A DNA stretch of 37,633 nucleotides from Akkermansiaceae bacterium (GTDB taxonomy: Bacteria > Verrucomicrobiota > Verrucomicrobiia > Verrucomicrobiales > Akkermansiaceae), in NCBI GenBank assembly GCA_011524615.1, contig WTJZ01000071.1:4481-42113 (forward strand). Direction: 5' to 3'. The notes under the pieces were generated by a model. It did not search any database, was not told where the DNA came from, and worked only from the letters and a program-made list of their open reading frames with translations. A program made the position numbers and the translations under genes. Below, piece after piece: positions 17,108 to 24,874 of this stretch; positions within the stretch are counted from its first letter, which is position 1; each line of letters opens with the position of its first letter.

Positions 17108-19114
17108 CTAGTTGTCTGAACTAGAAAATTCCACTCGGACACCTGCATTCTGTAGCTCTTTTACATAATTGGCATTCCTCTCCCTCTCATGAAGTAAAAT
17201 TTTTCGCAGTCCATTGACTGATAATTCCCCATTTTTATAGAGTCGACAAACTCTCGTACAATCGAGGACTTCCACTCTCATACCATTGAGGTCACATAAA
17301 TTAAGACCGTAATTCTGCCCCGTCCCGACGGATAACTGATCCAACGATAGATACGACAGCAGCCGCTTTTGATTCATCGTCGTGGAGTAAACGAGGCGCC
17401 CATCTGAGTATAATGAAAGCGTATTCTCCGTACTGTTGTAGGATGACTGATAACTAGGTTCTTGATGATTAAAGTAATCGAGCACCGCCTTAACGCTCTC
17501 ATTTCTCGTAGCTGTATGGCTATTAGACACGAGCTCATAGAGAAGCATCGCCTCCACGCTCGCTCGATCTTCTAGTGCCCAATCATCCGCAAGCGCATCG
17601 ATGTAATCGGTAAAGCTTACTTTCGCGCCTAATGCTTTCCGGTCATTTAACCTGTTCGCTACATTATAGAATCGCCTTTCTTTCTCAGACATGGGCTCTT
17701 GCCCTAAGTCTAGTAAGCTGACCATATCCCTCTGGACGATATTGACATGCCGTAAGAGACTGACGGCAGCCCTATTTACCTCATAGACGTCACAGGCCTT
17801 TTCCAGTAATAACTCCGCCTCCCTTAAGAGAATAACCATTTCAGGGCCAATCTCGTCCCCATCCCTCCCCAGTGCATCCTGAATTAAATCATTCGCAGTA
17901 CGGACTAACTTGATAGATAAGCTTTTCTTACTATCTGCCATAGCAGAAGCGAACACCTCATACTCGTAAGTCAACTCGTCTACCTCCTCACTCAGAGTCG
18001 TCACCTGGCGCTCTGATAGCGCTCTGCTCTCCTGTTCTCGTTGTACCCTGCGCTGCTGAATCCCAATTCCAGTCATCAGTAGAATCAGAAAGACACTCCC
18101 CGCGATCACACTTCTGTGATGACGCTTGAGGAAGAGTAGGCAGTACCTGAGGTAATCAGGGCGCTCCGCTCGAGTGACATAGCCCTCTGAATACCTCTGA
18201 ACATCCTGTCTGAGGTCCCTCACAGACTGATACCTCTCCTCTGGCTGCGCCGAGAGTGCTTTGGCACAGATATCGACGATCCCCTTAGGAATAGGTGAGG
18301 CCATCAGGTTCTCTCTAGAGGCCCCCTTGAGTGTACGCTCAAGGCACTCTTCTACCTCTCCCGTAAAGGGAGGTTCTCCACAGACAATAGTATAGAGGAT
18401 CGCCCCTAACGCAAAGACATCCGCACGCTCATCTTTGGGCATCTCAGCATGGATCTGTTCAGGAGCCATATAACCAGGTGTCCCCTTTATATAACCATAC
18501 ATCGTGACCATCCCTCCAGCCTCTAAATGGGAGAGCGGATCTCGTCTCACCTCTTCAGAGTCTAGATATTTCCCTAAGCCCCAATCACACACGAGTACCT
18601 CCCCAAATTGGTCGCATTGGATATTACTCGGTTTCAGGTCGAGATGAATCACCCCTCGATCATGGGCATAGGAGACCGCATCACATACGGTAAGAAAGGT
18701 CTCCAACAACTCCTTCTGTGACACCCCCTCCTCGATCACCTGCTCAAGAGTCTGATTCGCCTTTAAGTCCATGGTGAAATAAGGACGGCTCTCCGTATCT
18801 AATTCTACTTCAAAGACCTTAATAATATTCGGATGACTAAGAGAGGTCGTCAACCACGCCTCATAGATGAAGGCTTCATAGAAGTCCTCATTAAGGTCCT
18901 CTCTCAGCTTGGCTAATGCGATATGTCTACGGGTCTTCCTGTCGTAGCACTTATAGACCTCCTTAAGCGCTCCTGCACCTAACAACTCCTGCTGCGAATA
19001 CTTCTCGTCAACATTCTGTAACTCTACAAAAGAAGGAGAAATGAGGTCCCAGTGAGGCTCCCCATCTGTGGCTAACTCAAAGAATGAGTGCAGCTGATCA
19101 CCCCATCTCTTCAT
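17108..19114 (-). CDS. Membrane-anchored Ser/Thr protein kinase with C-terminal sensor-like domain (cassette 2)
   Basis: Kinase of 668 residues, paralogue of the 7059-9071 product. Catalytic positions are the same: GAGALKEV (46-53), Lys69, Glu85, HLDLKPSN (157-164; Leu in place of the HRD Arg), DWG (177-179), APE (217-219), one transmembrane helix at about 336-353. By eye the first 350 residues are nearly colinear and mostly identical to cassette 1. The part from about 410 to 640 is strongly diverged, and the final HxREx..YVxELxxxG motif is conserved again. The start codon lies inside the end of the sigma gene (17-base overlap), with AAGGAG (19120-19125) five bases before it, implying translational coupling. 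Probable role: a membrane sensor that acts on the overlapping sigma factor. Confidence 0.9.
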   Translation of the reverse strand: MKRWGDQLHSFFELATDGEPHWDLISPSFVELQNVDEKYSQQELLGAGALKEVYKCYDRKTRRHIALAKLREDLNEDFYEAFIYEAWLTTSLSHPNIIKVFEVELDTESRPYFTMDLKANQTLEQVIEEGVSQKELLETFLTVCDAVSYAHDRGVIHLDLKPSNIQCDQFGEVLVCDWGLGKYLDSEEVRRDPLSHLEAGGMVTMYGYIKGTPGYMAPEQIHAEMPKDERADVFALGAILYTIVCGEPPFTGEVEECLERTLKGASRENLMASPIPKGIVDICAKALSAQPEERYQSVRDLRQDVQRYSEGYVTRAERPDYLRYCLLFLKRHHRSVIAGSVFLILLMTGIGIQQRRVQREQESRALSERQVTTLSEEVDELTYEYEVFASAMADSKKSLSIKLVRTANDLIQDALGRDGDEIGPEMVILLREAELLLEKACDVYEVNRAAVSLLRHVNIVQRDMVSLLDLGQEPMSEKERRFYNVANRLNDRKALGAKVSFTDYIDALADDWALEDRASVEAMLLYELVSNSHTATRNESVKAVLDYFNHQEPSYQSSYNSTENTLSLYSDGRLVYSTTMNQKRLLSYLSLDQLSVGTGQNYGLNLCDLNGMRVEVLDCTRVCRLYKNGELSVNGLRKILLHERERNANYVKELQNAGVRVEFSSSDN

Positions 19115-19733
19115 TTGCGCTCCTTACTGGCACCACCTCAGATTCTAATTCCTCCACAAGACTTCTGATCTCCAACTTTAACTTCCGCTGAACCCTCTGC
19201 CTAAAGTTATAAACAGACGACTCTTGGAGGTCCAGTCTCTCCGCGATTTCCTTCGTTTTCATCCCGGAGAGAGAAAGCCTAAACACCTCAATCGCCCGGC
19301 CTCTAATGGTCTTCTCTACTCGGGCTAACGCTTTCTCACTGATGTACGTCTCCCATTGCTTCTCGATCATCTTATCCAGCACCTCATCCTGCTCTTCGAA
19401 CACCACCATATGGTTCTTATAACGATCATGCTTTTTCTCAACCGACTGAATCTTACGGTAATGAATCTTGAGAGTACTTCTCGTAACAATAGCGAGCCAC
19501 GATCTAAACCGCCCCTTAGCTGAGTCATAATTCTTCAGATTCTTCATGAGCGCGATCATCACCTCTTGGACCAGATCATGAGCGTCACTCGGCGAGACTC
19601 GGGCTCGCTGTAAGATATAATGAATAAAACCAGCATAATGATCATGTAGCTCCTGCCACGCAGTGTGATCATCTAACTGTAAGGCTCGCCCTAATAGCGA
19701 ATGCCTCGTCTCTTGCGAATTATTCATACCCAT
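19098..19733 (-). CDS. ECF-type RNA polymerase sigma factor (cassette 2)
   Basis: ECF-like sigma factor of 211 residues, close paralogue of 9083-9682. Region 2 has DAHDLVQEVMIALMKNL and RFRSWLAIVTR; region 4 has TKEIAERLDLQESSVYNFRQRVQ. The start ATG 19733 has no in-frame ATG upstream before a stop. The C-terminus runs about 12 residues beyond the cassette 1 copy. Those extra codons read through what is, in cassette 1, the spacer, ribosome binding site and start of the kinase gene, producing the 17-base overlap. An about 100-base leader precedes it, carrying a short frame with a perfect Shine-Dalgarno, and the conserved promoter-like element lies upstream of that. Confidence 0.92.
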   Translation of the reverse strand: MGMNNSQETRHSLLGRALQLDDHTAWQELHDHYAGFIHYILQRARVSPSDAHDLVQEVMIALMKNLKNYDSAKGRFRSWLAIVTRSTLKIHYRKIQSVEKKHDRYKNHMVVFEEQDEVLDKMIEKQWETYISEKALARVEKTIRGRAIEVFRLSLSGMKTKEIAERLDLQESSVYNFRQRVQRKLKLEIRSLVEELESEVVPVRSANEEMG

Positions 19734-19772
19734 ATTTACTTTTTTTGATTGGCTTGATCAATCACCGATTGC

Positions 19773-19817
19773 TCACAAAACGCCTCCGAACATTACTTTT
19801 TATCACCTCCTGGAGGC
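19773..19817 (-). promoter_or_regulatory. Possible leader peptide and hairpin in the sigma 2 leader
   Basis: On the minus strand a full Shine-Dalgarno AGGAGGTGA (19811-19803) stands nine bases before ATG at 19793. The frame reads MFGGVL and stops at 19773. GGAGGC (19812-19817) and GCCTCC (19782-19787) can pair, placing this binding site and ATG in the loop. The sigma gene itself (ATG 19733) has no comparable binding site, so translation of this short frame could affect sigma expression. In cassette 1 the matching leader has an 11-codon frame (9747-9712) that overlaps an in-frame ATG at 9715, but without a good binding site. Confidence 0.35.
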
Positions 19818-19835
19818 TGATGCTCGATCGCGTCC

Positions 19836-19872
19836 TTTTATATTCGTATGCAGCCTAATAGAGATTCTCTAC
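19836..19872 (-). promoter_or_regulatory. Conserved bipartite promoter-like element upstream of sigma gene, cassette 2
   Basis: Read on the minus strand: GTAGAGAAT (19872-19864), exactly 11 bases, TGCATACGA (19852-19844), ATATAAAA (19843-19836). Same blocks, spacing and distance to the sigma start as in cassette 1, while the flanking leader sequences differ. This argues for a functional promoter or operator rather than simple residual identity. Confidence 0.6.
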
Positions 19873-19910
19873 TATTTTGTGAGCTTTTGACAAAATTAGT
19901 TTACCCGAGG

Positions 19911-19943
19911 CTACATGACAGCCCCACGAATCAGGTCATGTAG
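19911..19943. repeat. Inverted repeat upstream of cassette 2
   Basis: CTACATGAC (19911-19919) and GTCATGTAG (19935-19943) are perfect 9-base arms with a 15-base loop. It lies about 40 bases upstream of the promoter-like element and 100 bases after the transporter stop. There is no T-run on the minus strand, so it is either a weak end of the transporter transcript or a binding site. Confidence 0.4.
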
Positions 19944-20044
19944 TGCACTTAAACTCCGCGATATACCTACGATACACCCTCCGCCTCAGAGCTTCTGTAG
20001 CAGGCTCAGCCTCTCCTAAACACGAGACACCTACTAACGCTCAA

Positions 20045-20950
20045 TTACTTCTTCGTGCGCCAAATACCAGCGAGCAGACTCCCAACGAGGCAGTGACAAA
20101 ATGCCGAAATAGCAGAAGGAACAGGCGCTAGAGGGTTCGCCAAGCAGGCAGCGAGACATGCTCCTAGCCCGCTGTTTTGCATCCCGACCTCTATACTCAC
20201 GGTACGCCTATCGTCTTCGTTACATCCACAGAGCTTAGCAACGAGGTATCCAAGAGCGAAGGCGGTAATATGGAGCGTAAAGACAGCGATAATCAGGTTC
20301 CAACCCGCTCCAACGATAGCATCCTTCTTGAGCCCTATGATACACCCTACGATCATGATGATAGCGATTACGGAGACGATTGGTGAGTATTGGGAAATCG
20401 GTTTCACCCAGCGGCTTCCCCATTGATTCAAGGCTAACCCTGCGAGCACAGGTAACAGCACAACCGTTAAAGTCTTCTTCAATAGAGCCAACTCATCAAT
20501 AGGAACATGTTCTCCCGCGAGCCATCCTGTTAAGTACGGAGTCAAGAAGACCGCTAGAACAGTCGAAGTCATGGTCATCAAGACACTTAAAGAGACATTA
20601 CCACGCGAGAGGAAAACGATCACATTACTCGCGGTCCCCCCAGGGCAACAACTCACGAGAATCAGCCCAGCCGCTAACCCTGGTTCTAAGCCAAAACCTT
20701 TTGCGATAAAGTACCCGAGGGTAGGCATAATCACGAACTGTGCCGCGACTCCTATCCCCACACCTACAGGACGCTTAAAGACAGCTAGGAAGTCTCCCCC
20801 TGTCAATGTCATCCCCATCCCTAACATAATCACTCCCAGAGCAGGAGTAATGTAAGGAGCGAACCAGGTAAAAGCCTCAGGCATGAGCCACGCCCATCCT
20901 ACACCTAAGATAGTCCAAAGCCAAAAGAGGTTTGTAATCTTGCTCACCAT
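20045..20950 (-). CDS. Bile acid:sodium symporter family (BASS/SBF) transporter
   Basis: Integral membrane protein of 301 residues, close to the usual bacterial BASS length. It has about nine to ten hydrophobic helices. The family signatures are CCPGGTASNV in the first half and EVGMQNSGLG in the second, the two unwound-helix motifs that form the sodium and substrate site. Such transporters import organic anions (bile acids, pantoate, pyruvate-like or sulfonated acids) with sodium; the substrate cannot be read from the sequence. It lies 50 bases downstream of the sulfatase gene on the same strand, so co-transcription is plausible and an acidic or sulfated breakdown product could be the substrate, though that is inference. 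Confidence 0.9.
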   Translation of the reverse strand: MVSKITNLFWLWTILGVGWAWLMPEAFTWFAPYITPALGVIMLGMGMTLTGGDFLAVFKRPVGVGIGVAAQFVIMPTLGYFIAKGFGLEPGLAAGLILVSCCPGGTASNVIVFLSRGNVSLSVLMTMTSTVLAVFLTPYLTGWLAGEHVPIDELALLKKTLTVVLLPVLAGLALNQWGSRWVKPISQYSPIVSVIAIIMIVGCIIGLKKDAIVGAGWNLIIAVFTLHITAFALGYLVAKLCGCNEDDRRTVSIEVGMQNSGLGACLAACLANPLAPVPSAISAFCHCLVGSLLAGIWRTKK

Positions 20951-21000
20951 AGGCGCACCGTAAATGAAGCGCGCCCCCTAAACCAGTGAAAAGATAAAAG

Positions 21001-22530
21001 TTACATTCCCTTCTTCTCTAGCCTGATCTCTACTGCGTTCTTTAATGGCTTCCCAGTAGTGCTACGCCCATTCTCAATGTACTGCATCATGAGAGCGTGT
21101 AGCTCTTTTACCTTACCGGGATGAGAGTCATAGAGATTTGTTGCCTCACCTATATCGTTTGCCAAGTTGTAGAGTTGCCACTTAGGCGTCCCCTTAACAT
21201 GTTTTGCAGGGTGCGAAAATCCACCCGATCCACCACCAAAACAGAGCTTCCAATCCCCCTGCCTGATGGCAAAGGTTCCACGGAATGAATGCATCACGAT
21301 CGCAGAGCGTTCATCTTGCGCCTCCCCCATAATGGTCGGCAAAAAGGAAATACTATCTGCAGCCTCCTTACTATCTTCTCCGATTATATCAGCAATAGTC
21401 GCATATACATCCGCCAATGAAATAAGCCGGTCAGTAGATGTTCCCGCCTCTACTTTACCAGGCCAACTAACTATTGTGGGAACACGGTGTCCGCCTTCAA
21501 AAATGTCTGCTTTTGTTCCTCGGAGTGGGCCTGATGGGAAGTGGTTATATTCCGCTAGCTTCTTGAAGTCAGCTTTAGGCGAGGCACCATTATCAGCCGA
21601 GAAGAGGACGAATGTCTCATCAGCAACTCCACTCTCCTCTAGAGCGGCCTGCACCTGACCTACGACCCAGTCCGTCTCCATCAGGAAGTCTCCATACGTA
21701 TTAATCCCAGACCGTCCTTGCCATTGAGCACTTGGAGTGTGAGGGGTATGGGGAGAGGTCAGGGAAAGATAGAGAAAGAAAGGCTGCTCCTTGGCCGCTG
21801 AAGACTGGATAAACTCGACCGACTTTTGTGAAAAAGTTGGTAATACCCCCTCCGCGGTAAAGCTAGGATCAGCAGGTCCAATTCGGCCTTCCGCTTGAGC
21901 AGCAGAAAGTAAACTACCTTGATTAGACTTCATATACCCCTTTGACACCGTCGGGTTTGACACAGCTAGGTCCTGATCAATATAGACATAAGGAGGCATA
22001 TCCAATGAGGCCAATATACCAAAGTGGTAATCAAATCCGTTCCTAAGTGGAGATCCTGCAGCTTTGGTAAAATCGATTTCCCATCCAGCACCTTGCATAT
22101 GAGGTGCTTGTTTAAAGTTTCTCTTTCGCGTCCACTTATATCCCATATGCCATTTCCCAACCATACCTGTGTAGTAGCCAGCTTCTTTGAGCAATGTTGC
22201 TAACGTCTGCTCATCCTTCTCAATTAATGGAAGACTTAACGGGTGAAAGAAGACCGACGACTGCAAGCGTGTACGCCAATTATAGCGTCCTGTCATCAGT
22301 CCATAGCGAGATGGAGTACATACCGCAGAGGTCGTATGAGCGTCCGTCAATCGCATACCATTCGAGGCCAACTTATCCAAAGCTGGAGTTGGAACCACTC
22401 CACCATTGTGAGAGACATCTCCCACCCCCATATCATCTGCAAATATTACAACAATATTAGGCAGGCTCGAAGCACTCACTCCCCCCAGAGCCATCAGTAA
22501 CGGTAATAGTATTTTTGTAAAATAGTCCAT
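21001..22530 (-). CDS. Secreted type I sulfatase (formylglycine-dependent)
   Basis: Arylsulfatase-type enzyme of 509 residues with a signal peptide at about 1-20. It has the metal-binding ADDMG (31-35), the formylglycine signature CTPSRYGLMTGRY with Cys71 as the residue to be converted, GKWHMG (about 125-130), and FSADNGAS with further metal ligands. It removes sulfate esters from glycans in the periplasm or outside the cell; the overall sequence resembles GalNAc-6-sulfatase-like S1 families. Activity requires a formylglycine-generating enzyme. The only FGE-fold gene in the window (33212-34096) lacks the catalytic cysteines, so the maturase must be elsewhere. Its neighbourhood of GH141-like and acetylesterase genes supports a role in sulfated polysaccharide degradation. 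The exact substrate is unknown. Confidence 0.94.
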   Translation of the reverse strand: MDYFTKILLPLLMALGGVSASSLPNIVVIFADDMGVGDVSHNGGVVPTPALDKLASNGMRLTDAHTTSAVCTPSRYGLMTGRYNWRTRLQSSVFFHPLSLPLIEKDEQTLATLLKEAGYYTGMVGKWHMGYKWTRKRNFKQAPHMQGAGWEIDFTKAAGSPLRNGFDYHFGILASLDMPPYVYIDQDLAVSNPTVSKGYMKSNQGSLLSAAQAEGRIGPADPSFTAEGVLPTFSQKSVEFIQSSAAKEQPFFLYLSLTSPHTPHTPSAQWQGRSGINTYGDFLMETDWVVGQVQAALEESGVADETFVLFSADNGASPKADFKKLAEYNHFPSGPLRGTKADIFEGGHRVPTIVSWPGKVEAGTSTDRLISLADVYATIADIIGEDSKEAADSISFLPTIMGEAQDERSAIVMHSFRGTFAIRQGDWKLCFGGGSGGFSHPAKHVKGTPKWQLYNLANDIGEATNLYDSHPGKVKELHALMMQYIENGRSTTGKPLKNAVEIRLEKKGM

Positions 22531-22668
22531 CTACTCACATTACGAACTCTGAGCCAAAATTCTATACCACAAACAACACTTCTCCTAAAAATTAGTCAAT
22601 ATCGCTTCTAATCACAAATCAAACCCACCAACAATGAGATAATTTGCGTCAAAAAAAGAAAGGACACC

Positions 22669-23610
22669 TTATGTCGCCGGAGCAACACGCTGTAGCAGTA
22701 ACGCGAGGCCAAAAAAGACAATAAATATCGCTAGAGAAACTGGCAAACCAAGAACAACAGCCCCTGCACTCAGCCAGAATAGGACATCAACACAACAAAT
22801 ACCCGCAAGACATTGGCTGACAAAGCACCCTACACTCTGCTCTACTTGATTCTTCATCCAGAACATAGTCCCGACCGCACCTGCAATGAAAACGAATCCC
22901 ACGCTCCCTAGAGAGCACTGTGCCACGCCATGTGTCAGATATGGGCTCACTAATAGGATCAAACCTAGCCATTTCGCTCCAGCTGGTAATGTATTCGTCG
23001 CCTCTGAGCGAGCCACCAGAGTAATCCCTGCGATGTAAGACATCAGCCCAACTGCGGGAAGAAGATACGGGGTAAGCGCTCCCGACCTAAAGAGCTCTCC
23101 GAGATAGATCATATTATACTCTGAGAGCGTGGGGACATCGCGCACTACCGATAACCCCAATAAATACAAGCCTGCTCGACATACCCCCATCGGAATAATG
23201 GCGAGTGGAGTCTGCTTATGCGTTCGGGTATAGATAAAGATAAATAGCGCGATTAGCAATGAGACAGCAGTGGCAGCAGCCCCTAATAGCAAAGAGAGTA
23301 CAAATCCGCCTAGCCCTAACCCCATAATAAGCTGCGCCATCAAGACCACTGACAGCCTCCCCGAGGGGATCGCCCGATCAGGCTTATGCTGAGCATCCCA
23401 GTGCCGATCATAGAAGTCATTATAGAGACATCCCGCTGTGTACAGTAATGACCCAGCCAAGAGAGCTATGAATAACCTCCCGGCACTCCCCTCTAGACTC
23501 CCTCCAGATACGGAGAGCGCAATAACAGCGCCGGTGAGTACATTACTCCAGACCGTTGGTAAGTTGGCGATACGCCCCGCAGCCAAGAGGTCAACAATAG
23601 CCTGTCTCAT
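22669..23610 (-). CDS. UbiA family prenyltransferase-like membrane protein
   Basis: About 313 residues, polytopic (eight to nine hydrophobic segments). The first UbiA aspartate motif is intact: NDFYDRHWDAQHKPDRAIPSG, with N-D-x-x-D-x-x-x-D binding the prenyl diphosphate through Mg. The second motif is only partly recognisable after IYTRTHK. Start: a TTG at 23619 directly follows the upstream stop; I prefer the ATG at 23610, nine bases after it. It follows the pseudouridine synthase gene closely and is probably co-transcribed with it. UbiA members attach prenyl chains to aromatic or sugar-like acceptors (quinones, hemes, chlorophylls, EboC-type products); no neighbour indicates the acceptor. 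Confidence 0.85.
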   Translation of the reverse strand: MRQAIVDLLAAGRIANLPTVWSNVLTGAVIALSVSGGSLEGSAGRLFIALLAGSLLYTAGCLYNDFYDRHWDAQHKPDRAIPSGRLSVVLMAQLIMGLGLGGFVLSLLLGAAATAVSLLIALFIFIYTRTHKQTPLAIIPMGVCRAGLYLLGLSVVRDVPTLSEYNMIYLGELFRSGALTPYLLPAVGLMSYIAGITLVARSEATNTLPAGAKWLGLILLVSPYLTHGVAQCSLGSVGFVFIAGAVGTMFWMKNQVEQSVGCFVSQCLAGICCVDVLFWLSAGAVVLGLPVSLAIFIVFFGLALLLQRVAPAT

Positions 23611-23619
23611 AGGATGCAA

Positions 23620-24462
23620 CTATCGACGCTTACGGTTATTCTTACTACGGCGAATTCCAGCCTTCTTAGCACGCTCATGACGTCGCTCTCGAGCCTTCTT
23701 AGCCTCTCCCGTGAGGACCTGTTTCTTCTCAGGCTGACGCTTATGGGTCGGATTCCTGAGGAGTGCTCCGATTTCACCATCGGCCATCTCACGAGCTTCA
23801 CCAGGCTCTAGATCCATCCCTGTATAGGCACCTATGCGGACTCTGACGAGTCGCTTCACTTGATAGCCGAGAGCACGACACATCATACGAATCTGGCGCT
23901 TCATTCCAGTCTCTAGCACCATCGAGATTCGACGACCACTGAGACGAGTCACCTTCTTAGCTCGGGCTGTCCCTTCCTCTAAGTAGATTCCCTTCAGGAA
24001 CTGCTCGAGATGCTCGTCTTCAAAGGGCTGGTTAGCAGATACGATGTATTCCTTCTCAATCTTTTGCTTAGGGTGAGTAAGCTTATTAGCTAAGTCACCA
24101 TCATTAGTTAAGACGAGTAAGCCTTCAGACTCTTGGTCTAAGCGCCCAACATGATTCAGGTGCGCATACTTCTGAGGTAGTAGATCATAGATCGTCTCAC
24201 GGTTAAACTCGTCACTCTTAGTCGTAACGTAGCCAGGTAGCTTACTGAAGATCACCGTGGTCGTCTCCTTAGATCGTACTGAGCGACCATTGAGCTTCAC
24301 ATGGTCATCAGGTTTGACGAGATACCCTGGGGTCAGGCATGGTTCATTGTTGACGGTTACATTACCGTCGAAGATGAGCTGATCAGCTCCTCTACGTGAT
24401 GCGAGTCCTGACGAGGCGATAAACTTGTTGAGGCGCGTGCCTTCTTTAGATGCGTTATTCAT
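23620..24462 (-). CDS. RluB/RluF/RsuA-family rRNA pseudouridine synthase
   Basis: 280 residues. An N-terminal S4 RNA-binding domain (RLNKFIASSGLASRRGADQLI, about 10-60) is followed by the catalytic domain with HVGRLDQESEGLLVLTNDG, where Asp109 is the catalytic aspartate. GMKRQIRMMCRALGY is the usual conserved C-terminal motif. A tail of about 45 very basic residues (rich in Lys, Arg, Ala) extends beyond the family core and may bind rRNA. It isomerises a uridine in rRNA. RluB, RluE and RluF cannot be separated by eye, so no symbol is given. A strong terminator lies upstream, between it and the small basic protein gene. Confidence 0.93.
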   Translation of the reverse strand: MNNASKEGTRLNKFIASSGLASRRGADQLIFDGNVTVNNEPCLTPGYLVKPDDHVKLNGRSVRSKETTTVIFSKLPGYVTTKSDEFNRETIYDLLPQKYAHLNHVGRLDQESEGLLVLTNDGDLANKLTHPKQKIEKEYIVSANQPFEDEHLEQFLKGIYLEEGTARAKKVTRLSGRRISMVLETGMKRQIRMMCRALGYQVKRLVRVRIGAYTGMDLEPGEAREMADGEIGALLRNPTHKRQPEKKQVLTGEAKKARERRHERAKKAGIRRSKNNRKRR

Positions 24463-24509
24463 GTTTCCGAAATTTCACAATTTGGGGGAGTTGTGGTAGA
24501 GATCTACCG

Positions 24510-24551
24510 AAAAAACTAAAACAGCGGACACATGATTGTGACCGCTTGTTT
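24510..24551 (-). terminator. Rho-independent terminator after the small basic protein gene
   Basis: AAACAGCGG (24519-24527) pairs with CCGCTTGTTT (24542-24551) with one bulged base. On the minus strand it is followed by TTTTAGTTTTTT (24521-24510, partly shared with the stem). Confidence 0.8.
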
Positions 24552-24588
24552 AGTAATAAGGATTAGCTAGTAATTACTAGCGAGAAGG

Positions 24589-24744
24589 TTATCCGACAAC
24601 CTTAGTCTTTGGGAGACCGATTGGGCTACGTCCCTCTTCCCATTGACCACGCTCGCGGAGTGCCTTGATGCGCTCGAAACGCTTCATTACGGACTTCTTA
24701 CCGCCTGCTGATCCAGATGCTTTGAGACTGTTGTGCTTTGACAT
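24589..24744 (-). CDS. Small basic protein of the Chlamydiae/Verrucomicrobia type
   Basis: 51 residues starting MSKHNSLKASGSAGGKK, rich in Lys, Arg and Gly, ending LPKTKVVG. The short length, the MS.H.SL start and the basic composition match the conserved 'small basic protein' family of Chlamydiae and Verrucomicrobia, which I recall but cannot check here. It may be nucleic-acid or ribosome associated. A longer frame to 24792 includes 16 hydrophobic residues that overlap the -10 region of the likely promoter, so the ATG at 24744 is preferred. It has its own promoter and its own terminator, so it is a single-gene transcript. Confidence 0.8.
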   Translation of the reverse strand: MSKHNSLKASGSAGGKKSVMKRFERIKALRERGQWEEGRSPIGLPKTKVVG

Positions 24745-24773
24745 AATTAAAAAGTTTTCGATTAGGGGAGACG

Positions 24774-24803
24774 TGTATAGCGCGATTATCACTCAGAGGG
24801 CAA
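24774..24803 (-). promoter_or_regulatory. Putative housekeeping promoter of the small basic protein gene
   Basis: On the minus strand TTGCCC (24803-24798), 18 bases, TATACA (24779-24774), ending about 30 bases before the ATG at 24744. It is a reasonable sigma-70-type match at an acceptable spacing. Confidence 0.5.
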
Positions 24804-24874
24804 GGATTAATTTCATATAATCCCTTTTACAATATTTTGCTGATCACCTAGACGAGCTGTTTTCGGTCTCGATC

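Noticed and set aside
2559..19733. Integrated mobile element carrying the two cassettes
   Set aside because: I see no integrase, transposase, target duplication or flanking tRNA; duplication of a native cassette explains the data without one.
21266..21658. 130-codon plus-strand frame inside the sulfatase gene
   Set aside because: Antisense shadow of a gene with intact catalytic motifs; its composition reflects the reverse complement of the sulfatase codons.
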